A stretch of 64,000 nucleotides of DNA from Anastrepha obliqua. Taxonomy: Eukaryota > Arthropoda > Insecta > Diptera > Tephritidae. Both the position numbers and the translations under genes were made by a program. The DNA is taken from assembly GCF_027943255.1 (NCBI RefSeq), contig NC_072894.1:60515601-60579600 (forward strand), written 5' to 3'. Shown here piece after piece: positions 48,501 to 60,500 of the stretch. The number at the start of each line of letters is the position of its first letter. Position 1 is the first letter of the stretch. Under the pieces are notes generated by a model. That model worked only from the letters and a program-made list of their open reading frames with translations. It was not told the origin of the DNA and did not search any database.

Positions 48501-51500
48501 CTAATCATTATTTAATTAATACTAATTACTTGAGTTTCATTTGCAATACTAACCACAGCATCACCACAATCCAAATGCCGATCAATCCAACAGCCAACAT
48601 GCCAAAATACATTGGATTCTCCCAAAATGGTGTTAAAAATGTGCGCTGTAAACATTCTTGACCGCTGTTGCCCGTCACTGTGTAGCCATTCTAAATGTTT
48701 GCAAAGAAAATACAATAAAAATCATTAATCACAAACGAGTACATTTAACCGTAATAAAAATCCAATAAATATGCGAATTAGTGAATCAATCATTGCTGCT
48801 GCCAATAACGATTTGTTCGCATAATTAGTCACGGTCTTTAAGATTAAGCTCGTAACAGCAACTTGTCGGCAATATGTCTTCAGTAACAGCAACAACAACT
48901 TACCGGTGCCAACTTCAAATTGCCCACACACTCCCGAAATGGCATCGTATTGAAGATAAACATGCCGATGTAGGCCACCGCCAAGACGGCTTGCAGTGAT
49001 ACCCAAATCGTCGATAGCCATGACGCAAAACGGCTGATGATGCAGGCGCCTGTATAAACGAACAAAGAGAGTTAGAAGGTGAGAAAATATTCGTGTGAGG
49101 ATAGCATGTATTAAAATGTAAATTGTTTTATAAACATAGATCGTTTTGTGTTATAAACATAAATGTATTTGTATGCGTATTAAGCAAACGCGTGCAGCTA
49201 GGTTCACAATAATAACAGCACGGCATATTGTAAAGTCTTCACTAATTAGTTGACTACTATTTTTTATTTAATTTTTTATATCTTATTTTTATAAAAACAT
49301 AGTTCAAACTACTACAAACTTTGTACAAAATATAAAAAATTTAATAAATTGGCTTCAAACATTTAAACTATTTAATCAGACTTTTTAGAAAAATTTCGAG
49401 AATGCAGTAAATGGCAATAATTGGTGCGTGCCCTTCTGTTAGGTATATAGCCGAGCTCCTCCTCCTATTTGTAGCGTGCGTCTTGATATGGTTCCACAAA
49501 TATAGCTCATTAGCTTGTGGCATAATTAAATACAAGTTTAAAGTTGTTTAAAAAGGGTTGGGTACGTAATGCGGTATGATACAATGTTCTGTTTACAAAA
49601 TGCTGTATACAAAATTCTGTATTTCAAAATTCTGTAAAAAATATTCTGTATTACCGAAATGCTGTATTGACGAAATTCTGTATTGACGAAAGTTTGTATT
49701 GACAAAATTCTGTATTGACGAAATGCTGTAAGTAAATGATAAGAAATTCAAGAAATTTTATAAAAAAACTGCGGACTTTTTTCTTCAGTTTCGATAGAAT
49801 CCATCGATTTTTGCGTAGAACTTCTTTTCGCGTGGGCGGCCTTCGGCCGCGCTTCAAAAAAATAACCCTCATCAGTCCGACTCCGGCTACGCAATCCACC
49901 GTATTTTTGCGTAGAACTCCTTTTTTCGTTGACTTTTGTCAACACAAAATTTTTTCAATACAGAATTTTGTTAATACAGAATTTCGTCAGTACAGAATTT
50001 CGTGAATACACAATTTTGTCAATACAGAATTTTTTGTAAATACAGAATTCTGTAAATACAGAATTTTGTCACTGCAGAATTTTGTTACGTTAATTTACAG
50101 TATTTCGTACGAAAAGAATTTTGATATACAGCATTTTGTAGGGATCCCGTTTAAAAATCGCGTTGATTTTTGAAATTTTTTTATTTAGCATTCGTTATAT
50201 GCGAAGAATAGTCTCAAAAAAAACGCAATTTTTGAGCACAAAATTGAATGGGATCAGAACTGCATACCTAAATTTTTCTATATTAGAAGTAAAAATTCTA
50301 GAATAAGAATCAAAAAAGTTTGAAATTTTAATGAGACTTTTTTGCATTTTTGAAATTTCGTACAAAGTGTGAAACTTTGAGGTATATTATTTTGTTTTAG
50401 TATGAACTAAAACATAAAAAAAATTGAATTAAAATAAATAAAATAAATAAATACGCAAAACATTATAAAACGTCGCACTGCTATTATTGTGAATGCAAGT
50501 GTACCCGTGTATATGGACCGGGTGTTCCACTAACACTTTCTATATTAAATTTAGTGTAGTTTTTTTTTTCGTGTGTTTGCTCTATTGTTTCTAAATCGCC
50601 GTAAATAGAGCTAAGACTTTTATGTAAATTTAATACTTACACAAAAAATAGAATATATGTTTGAAAAAGTTTATCAAAACACAAGTTTCGTTCCACGTAT
50701 ATCTCCAAATTTAGTAATAACATTTATTAAGTTAACTCTTTTAATTACATTATTAGTATCTATTATTAGTATCTAATATACAACCAATTTTTTTCTAAAA
50801 AGATATGAAAAGTGAAAAATTGACGCTCGCAAATAGTAACTGGTGCAAACTTATGGGTTTGTTCGAATCTTAATAAATGTGACTGTAGTCCCAACCCTCT
50901 TTTTTCACAGTAGGTACGTTCCTGAGAAATTCGTGCAAAACACAATCGTGTAAAAACATACATACATGCGACAAGTGGTAAATTTGGGCATATGTTTCAC
51001 AACTTTAACAAAACGTGTAAAATGAAAACACTCCAAATATTTTTACAAAAAAAACCATGCAAAAGAAGTAAGCATGAAATCTATATTACATAAGTATTTA
51101 TTGATAAAACAAAAACAATTAATTTTTATTACAAAAAAAATTCAAATTAGTCTACAGTGAAAATTCAATTTATAAATGTATCAGATATGTCCCCATCTGA
51201 CGAGTTTTATTTAAATTATTAACGGCTTCTGTTAGTTTTTTCGTTATAACCAAATCTGTTATTAGTCATTATTTTTTACGTTGTCGAGTTGTTTTTACAA
51301 GGTGGTGCGAAATTAGTCACCCTATCGGAAAATTTGTACTTTTGTAATTTTGGCAAATGGTGACGTACGTCAGTCCGATACTTGTGAAGTAGACAGCTGC
51401 AGTATACGAACAGACAAGCAATGGAGTATTGAAAGGTCAAATAGAGATTTCCATTTCTGAAAATTATTATTTTTTTATTCAGTAAAAAAATTATTCGAAA

Positions 51501-54500
51501 ATATTGGATGATTCATTTTGCGCCACCTTGTACAATACCTGATATCCATGTAGACACGACCTAAAGATAACATGTCAATTTTAATGCACAGTTGGACTAG
51601 TTCTAAAATGTACTTATTGCTCTTACACGAACAAATTATACTTAATAAGGCAGTCTTTTATTATTATTTATTAGGAAAAATATATAGATATTAAACCTAA
51701 TCGATTCCGAATATATAAGTAAGTTCTTAGTATTATAATTATCTTAAATTACATTATACTAAGAAATTAAAAATTCTAAAAATATTTACATAGGATGGTA
51801 TTTTTAGCAATTTTTGATATTGGTTAGTAATTAAATGTTTTTGCCTAATACTCTCTAAATGTTGAGTGTTGAATATATGTATGATCGACGGACATAATAT
51901 TGCTGCATTGGGCATGTTGGTTTTGGACTTCCAGTGAGAAGATGTTGGTGAGTTATTTGCGTATGTCCGATCCTTAGACGTGTGAAAATGGTTGATTATA
52001 GACGAGTGATATTGCTGGAGTAGATAAGTTTATCGGGAGTCGGGTTAAGGTTGAAGTATGAATGCTGGTAATTTTTCCATTCTGTAAATCTCTTTTGATG
52101 GGAGCGTAATATTTTCTTCAGGTCATTATAATCGTTTGTCTCATATTGAAAAGTAGGTGCTAATCCAAAGTATTTCACTGCAGTAGCAGCTTGTTCATTA
52201 CCAGAAATGCCGACATGGCCAGATACCCAGAGGAAAGCAATTTTCTTCCTATATTTAATGCAAATTTCACGGATCTTGACTATTATTGTTGAGCTGTTGC
52301 GTATGTTTTGAACTGCGTTTAAGCAGAAAAAAAAATCGGAACATATAACGAATTTGCCCTTTTAATGAATGACATATTCTAAAGCTTTGTGGATAGCAAA
52401 AGCCTCGGCAGTAAATACAAACGTGTGTGGAGGGAGCGTACCACCTCTGATGGTATGTACTGCCGTTCGATGAGGTGACTGCAAAGGCAGTGATTGTTGC
52501 TTTAGAGCCGTCAGTAAAAATAGTTACTAAATTTTTTTGTTTGTAGTTATTGACGAAATAAGGTAGTCCATTAGGAATTATGTTTTGTTTGGAAAAACAT
52601 TTTTTTGTTTTGAGATTCGTACAAGTACGAAAATTTCGTATAAAAATGGTATTAGTGATTCGTGTTATTTCAATATCGTGTACCAACTCATTGGGCTACG
52701 TCACTAATGTTTCTATGAAAAGCTACTATGAAAAAACTTTCTTTCTATGAAACCAAAATTTTCGAGCTTCCATTTTGGTAACGAAAAATTAGGCAACAAA
52801 GTTTACTACAATCGATAATCTTTAAGTACACTAATAAATTATAACTTAATTTTAAAAATAATCTAACGCTAAGTGCAAAAAAAACAGCTCAGAAACACAC
52901 TAAAAAGGCTTGCAAACATTTTCAAAAAAGGGCGATCACCACAGTTTATGTTCCGTCAGTTTTGCCAAGTGTTTTTTTTTTAGTTGCTTTCATTTTCTAT
53001 GCAGCTTTTGTGTGTTTTTGTTAGGTCGATTTTTTTTCATCTTGACATTTTAGTTGGTGTTTTTTCGTTTTCATTTTGCTGGAATTTAATCTCAAACATC
53101 TATTGGTTTTAATTTTTGCAGATCCATTTCGCCGCCGCTTTGGCACATTTGTACTCTCGTCTCTAGGCGAACTCCTCTTAGTGAGCTCCACCACAACTTG
53201 CAACAACTCCAAGGCATAACATCGACATGTATCTGCGCCAGAACTGGCTGATATTGTGGGTTGTTGCCGCACCAGAACGACGGCGAGTATGGACTTTCGT
53301 TTGTACTCAAACGGGACACACGGATGCGATTTTTTGATTTTTTTTATTAGAGTTATGCGTTTTCCTGGTATTTTTGAAGTCGATTTTCGATTTTTGCATA
53401 GTTGGCTTCTTATTGATAATCTTTTTTTGCATCTGATTAAATCTGATATAGTTTTAGTTTTCGCAAGTTATTCTTCATTGGTTCGTTTTATCGTTTGCCC
53501 TTATGTATATGAGATTTTGCCTTGAGTCAGATTCAATTTTTGCTTGTGTGTGTCATTTTGAACTGTAAATCATTTTCCATTTTAGTTGACGAAAGTTTGC
53601 ATTTATATGTATGTATGTATGTATATTAAATTCATATCATCATTTGCCAGTTTTCAGTATTCAATTTGTTTTAGTTACTCAGTTTGTATGTTAGTTTGGT
53701 GGCACAATTTTGAAACGGGTTGTGCCCAACCGATGTGTACTGCGGAACACCAGACCGCCCTGAATGCTCAACATACGGATGTTCTATTTATACCAATTTA
53801 TACGGAAAATGCATCTGTGAATTGCAAAACTGTTGCAACAGCAATGAAACTTGCGATTGTTAAAGTTCATAGTCGTTCGCATGGAGCCCAAAATTGGGTG
53901 GCAATGGGTGGGCCATTAGTTATGTGAGGGCATGTTGGTACTTGCATGCTGTATCCTGCTTGCAACTTCTCTCGTTCTCTGAACCTGTTGCATGCGCATT
54001 GCATTGATAGTGTCGACGGTGGATGTGTGTTCCCTGTACGAACCAAATGCTTATTGCCGAGCCGAATTGCTGGGGCGTATGCTACTGATGCGGGAGTTCA
54101 ACCGGCCCGAGGTGCCTATGTGTGGATGTATGTATGTGTTATGCAGGGATACGCAATAGTTTAAGGGTTGAGAGTGAATGTTTTTTTTCTGTATGTTAAA
54201 TTTAATGCTAAATTTAAACTAAGAAATTTAAAATGTGGACTTGAAGATTTAATTGAATACACACTAAAAGAATTTTCTCAGAATTCCTTCAAATGGCATA
54301 TGTACGTATACATATACTTCCTTCCAGCAAACACCAAAATAATACATATAACTCCAACACTGTAGAGCTTCTTTGCCGAAGTTCATATCTAACATCTAAG
54401 TCACAAATACGCATAGGTATGTATATCTGTATGTATGTATGTATGTATGTATATATATGTGTGTGTGTACGTTTGAATGGATGCACGTGAATATTTTCTG

Positions 54501-57500
54501 ATTTCTAAGCTACGAACTGAATTGCTTTAAGGTTTGTTTACGTATGCGAGATAACCGAATCAGTTTGCGATAATTAATCTACCCGTTTTCACAGCAAGAC
54601 TTAAGATTGATTAAATTAGCTGTCAAGTTGGTCTACGTTTGTTTAATTGGAGAACTTATGTTGGTAATACTATTAATCATTTGGAAGAAACACAAAAATG
54701 TTCAGTTCCCCTTCACAAAATTAATCTATAAATAACTGAAAATAATCGAAAGCATGGCGTTGCAACTTTCTTTTAATAATCCAGTAATTATTATTAAATG
54801 CCGGATATCCAGAGTTAAATTTTGTATTGCTAGTCCCCCTTTTTACTTACAGGTTAAGGAATTAAGCTCAAAATTTTATATTATATAATTAAGCAGATGT
54901 ATGTGAAAATAATATAAGTTAGGGGCGGGCTTACATTATGGGCCCAGATACGGCACGCGGTTACTAAAGCAGGGGTTGCTAAGCAAACTAATGGCGAACA
55001 TTGGTGGTCCAACTTAGAGAAAAATAAGGCTGATCATGCGCTAAACTGCAAACCCAAGCGTTCAGAGTTGCTCCAACCTACCGCACTGCCTCAGGCGCAA
55101 CAGTTTTTGTGATGATGCCTGATGCCTATTGACCTCATGGCCCACCACCAATAACGCCGCGGAACGGATATGCCAAGCCATACAGCGGTACCAAAGGCGA
55201 TGGGACACTGAATCGAGTGGCAGATGGATGTTGAAGAAGATTCCTATAATAGGCAAATGGATTCAACGGAGCTTCGGAAAAGTGGGCTATATCATGACTC
55301 AGAAATACCTACACCGCATGAGTAATATAAGCGACCCCAGGTGCATATACTGCGAAACACCCAGGGATTTCGCCGAGCACACGCTCTTTAATTGCGGCAG
55401 ATGCCTCCTTCAAAGAGATTATCTGAGGAAGCAGATTGGCGCCATCGCATCGATCAATGTGGGCAAGAAGCTTGAACGCGAGGAAAACTGGGATACGGTA
55501 AAAAAGATAGCAGTTCGACGTAGTTCAACAAAGCATTGCAAACATAGACATAAGAAGACAAGCTTATAGCATGAAGCTGGCTACAAACATGGTGGACCCA
55601 GACATGGATCAATAGAACTAGTCAATTTCATGAACGTCATTCTGACCATTCCCGAAATAATGCGTAGATTTGTCCTGGAAAGAGTCCCAGAAGAAGAGAA
55701 GGGATTGTTTTAGTGGCCACAAAACTCGTCACCAAAAAACAAAATTATAGAAAAAGAAGTGCCTACAAAAATGAGAAAATATCCTTTTCTTTTAGTAACG
55801 CAATAAAAAAAACTTTATTCGTTTAAGAAATAGGTGTGGACATAATTTAGTTAGTTGGAGCCATTTTAAATGTGTAGACAAATATTTTTTAATATTTTGC
55901 ACGCGAAGTTTATTACCATAATAAAATTACAATAACAATGAAATCTGCCTATTTAAAAATAGTCACAACGCGTACATAATATTTTTTGTAGTAGTACCTA
56001 CTTTAATTTTAAGTAAAGTTTCTATATAAAGAAGCCACATAAATTATTGGAAAAAAGAAAATAATTGCGCCCACATGGAGCTCATAGGGCTAAAATAGCC
56101 ATCGCTACCCTAAGCAGATGCAATAAAGAGCCATGCTCCCACACACAATACTATACATATTAAAAGTCAGTATTTACAGTATTTATTTTATATTATACAA
56201 TTCACTTTTCTCATTTTAAGCCAATGGATGTGTAAATGTATTTGTGTGTGGTATCACCGGAAGTTTGTTTATTAGCCTATCAAGCGCTACACCGGTTATA
56301 GCGGGCATATTGTTGCCTAGTTTTAGGCTACCTCATAAATGGTAGACCACAAACGGCAAAGATGTTGCCAGATATTTCTTTCCCTCGAGATAGATATTGG
56401 CACATACATACGTACATATGCATTGCGTTAAATATCTTTACAACAGGACATATTGACAAGTTTGCTTTTGCTTTGCTTCTTTTTTAATTTAAAACAGTAG
56501 AAACTCGATTCTTGCACATACTGGATACTTGCGATACAATTGTTTTACGTACTCAGTACTTGCAACATCAGAAAATCGTTACCTCGATGCTTGCAACATT
56601 TTTTGCTTTGTCTTTCTCTTCTGCTCTTTTTACGTTGTATTTCTGGGAATAAAGCTCGGAGAAGTACCGACGAAGTCATTCTGCAAATGGCATTTCTTGA
56701 ATAGGATTAGCTTAAAGATTTTTTTTATATTATATTATATATAATTGGCGCGTACACCCTTTTTGGGTGTTTGGCCGAGCTCCTCCTCCTATTTGTGATG
56801 TGCGTCTTGATGTTGTTCCACAAATGGAGGGACCTACAGTTTCAAGCCGACTCCGAACGGCAGATACTTTTTATGAGGAGCTTTTTCATGGCAGAAATAC
56901 ACTCGGAGGTTTGCCATTGCCTTTCACCGAGATTCGAACCGGCGCTCACTTTCTGAATTCCGAATGGTAGTCACGCACCAACCCATTCGGCCACGGCGGC
57001 CGCCCAAAATTGTTGCAAACTTAAAAAAAAGGCTAAAAATTTGCGAAGGAAAATTATCAAATAAGAGTAACTCCATCAACCCCTTTTGAACAAATTTAAC
57101 AAAACTATTACGGATTTAAGTTAGAGCAGATATGCTATACTATGAGTGTGGCTTATTTTGGAAGATCTTAAATCTCCTGTGCTCTCGAAAGAAACCCGGC
57201 TTCGGGGCGTAAGATTAGTAAGGAGAGAATAGCGTTCCTTGCTTATACAAATGCAGCTGGCAATCATAAAGTAAAGAAATGATTATTGGGAAATCAGTGA
57301 ATCCTCGTTCATCCAAAAATTTTACTGGCAAGCCTGTTGTCTACAAAGGAAATAAAAGTGCTTGGAAGACTTTAGCTTTATTTGACGAATGGTTTCACAG
57401 CAGATTTGTTCTAAAGATATGATCTTTTTTGTCAACACAAAGAAGAAGAGGGGAGAGTCGGCACGGATATAGGTAGCTCTGTTTTTACTGATGTATCCAA

Positions 57501-60500
57501 GATGGAATCTGGAGGAGGAGCTGGAGTTTTTTTCTAAATCAGCCAGCATTTCGGTCTCCTTTAAACTGTTGGAAACGAACGAGTTTTTCAAGCAGAGGCC
57601 TTCACGATCTTGCAAGCATGCAAAATGCGTCAAGCTGCGATCAAGATTCTGTCGTCGCCGTATTGCAGCTCTCTTCTGGTGAACTTCTGTTAGGAGGAAC
57701 TCAAACGTCTCGAACGTGCAGGAAACATTTCCCTTATCTGGGTTCCTGGGCACACGAATATAGAAGAAAATGAAATTGCCGATATTCTTGCCAAGAAAGG
57801 GTCGTCAGAACCGGTTTCAGCTGTCCCCTTATCAGACATCGGTGTCCCCTTGACCGTTGTTAAAGGGAAACTACACAATTTCTTTCTAAAAAAGGCGCAA
57901 TACAAATGGAGGTCTGTCTCATCATGCGCTATTTCGAAAACACTATGACCTTAATACGATATAAACAGAACGCTTAAGGTAATGGGAATCGCCCGCAATT
58001 CAATTTCCAAACTCATTCTTGTGTTCACTGATTACTGGATGATCGGAACTCATGCGGAAAAGCTTGGAATTCCGCAAAACCCCTATTGCAGAAGGTGTGG
58101 GGATCTTGCAGAGAAAGAGACTGTTGAGCACTCGCTCTGAAAATGTCCGTCTCTGGCGGCTAGGCGCTTGAGATTCCTTAGCGTGGCCTTGAAAAAATTC
58201 TCCAGCCCTTTTCTCTCCCCCACTTCTTCAACAGTACTGGATAGCTGCAGACGCTTTTCTCTTCCCAAAATTAAGTGCTACTTGAAGTGTGCCCAAAATT
58301 AAGTGCTACTCTTGCCTTCTAACCTACCTACCTAACACTGGATGTATGCTGTATGCCGCATTCGCTAACAATGCAACAAAAACACATTCGAATGCCTCTT
58401 TTTCAGCAACATTTTGAGCGTTTTCGAAGGATAAAGTGGATTTCGTGCCACAATTCAACGCTATTAATGAGACTTGGGTCTATCATCATGATCCTAAATC
58501 AAAACAGGAGGCTAAAGAGTGGTGTGAACCTGGCTTTTCGGTTCCGAAGAGTTCTTGGCCATAAATCGGCCAAGAAGATGTTAGCATCCGTTTTTTGTAA
58601 TTCGTTTGTGGATTACTTGGAAACTAGTAAAACAATAAATTCTGAATATTGATGTAACCTTTCAGACCAGCTGAAGGAAAAAAATCGTGAAAAAGGATAG
58701 AGTTTGCAAAAGAAAAAATTCTTTTTCATCAGGATAGTGCACCGGTTCACAAGAGCATGTAATAAAATTCGAATTGTTGGAGCAACCACCGCATTTATCA
58801 GACTTGGCCCCTGGCGACTTCCATCTGTTTCCAGACTTAAAAAAATGCATGCATGGAAAGTGTTTTTCATCAAAAGGTGAGGTTATAACAGCTGTGGAAG
58901 CATATTTTGCAACCCTTCCAGATTCTCACTGCAGAGATGGAATTAATATAATGAAATCTCAGTGGAACATGTCTATTGGTGTTCAAGGAAACTATACTGA
59001 ATAATAAAGTGTATTCCAAACCTTAAAGTTGTACCTTTCTTATCGAATCACAAAACTTTTTGAACAACCTAGTATGTACATAACATGTATATAATTTCCC
59101 GCACTATAATTGCAGTTTGATAATCCATTGAATTTTGGTATAAAAAAGTGTAAGATTCAATTGGCTCGATTTGCGCTGGTTTTGGCAATGTTTTTTTTTT
59201 TTTGCTGATGTTGTTTGTTGTTGGTTGGTCATATAAAAAAAGAAACCAAAAATTGTAACTAAATAAACTTATCGATAACGAAAAATTTTTCTTCAAATTT
59301 ATTATATCGGTGCCCAAATTAAATTTTGCTAAAATGTTACATCTGAACTGGGAGTAGTTATTGACCAATTTTATCAATTTTCAAAAGAATAATTACTACA
59401 AAAATTTCGGTCCGAACTGAATTTAGCGCTCCCTTACTTGCTTTCTTTGCTTTTGTAGTTCCCTAATATGCAGCCTAAATTGTATATACATTTGTATGTG
59501 AATTTTTGCATGTAATATTTGCATGCAAATTAAATAAAAGAACTTCTACTTGTTTTTCGTGCCTTTGTGAGTGCTACTTTAGAACCATTTCATGCAATAT
59601 TTTTACAATGCAAGTTTGAATAAATTTGGGCAAATAAGCAAATAAGAAGTAAATAAGTCCATTCGTCACACGAATCAGCCAAGTAACGGCAGCCACGTGC
59701 AGCCGACGCGATGTCAGCGAATTTCTACAGTCATTGCTCCCACGTTATTATTTCCAATTCACGGCGGATGTGGATATTTTTTTGAAAATTACTTTGCTAA
59801 GCGATACACAATGTGGAGTTGACCTGATATTAAATATTGCACTTGAACACTTGCACTTGCACTTGAACACTTAAGTTTTCGATATAACTTTTCAGATTTA
59901 ACCTTTTAATTTTGTACATAAATAATAACGCTTTTCAAAACTTCACATTTTCGCTTTTTCCACTAATAATTCTTACTGTTACTTCAAATTACTTCACTTT
60001 TCATTTCTTTAATTTTTTATAGGTACTAAATTTTGTCATGCCATGATTTGCTCAGTTTTTTTTTTATTATCTTACTTAACTTCGTGGGCATCATCACGGG
60101 ACACTGTCCGCGAGGTACACATGCCGTGAGACTCGGAATCACTTCGAGTCCTTTTTGCGACAGCTGCATGGAGGATGAGGTGGAATCATCTCAGCATATG
60201 CTCCTTAGCTGCCCAGCCTTCGGGGGACTAAGATTCAAGTATCTTGGTTCTCATCTGATATAGCAGGTGTTGATAACAAAAATTTGATGAACTACATCAG
60301 CAGCATAATGAGGTTAACACAACCGCGGACTAGTCACCGTTCGTAGTCCACAATCACTCACCACTCCCCCATCCCTTCCCTTCCTCCCCCTTCTCTGTCC
60401 TTAAATGGTATCACAAAGGACGAACCAAACTATTTCGTCCAAGTGGGCCCTACTCTCTGGGCAACCGTTATAACCTAACCTAACCTACTTAACTTCTTTT

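Noticed and set aside
49580..50140. CRISPR array
   Set aside because: Repeats are contiguous with no spacers, occur in inverted arms, and the DNA is eukaryotic.
53586..54164. Plus-strand frames in the SLC6 intron as a nested gene
   Set aside because: No recognisable motifs, microsatellite-derived start, no supporting context.
56929..57000. Authentic tRNA gene
   Set aside because: A and B boxes are present but the sequence continues into a shared ~200-bp SINE body and does not form a plausible cloverleaf by eye.
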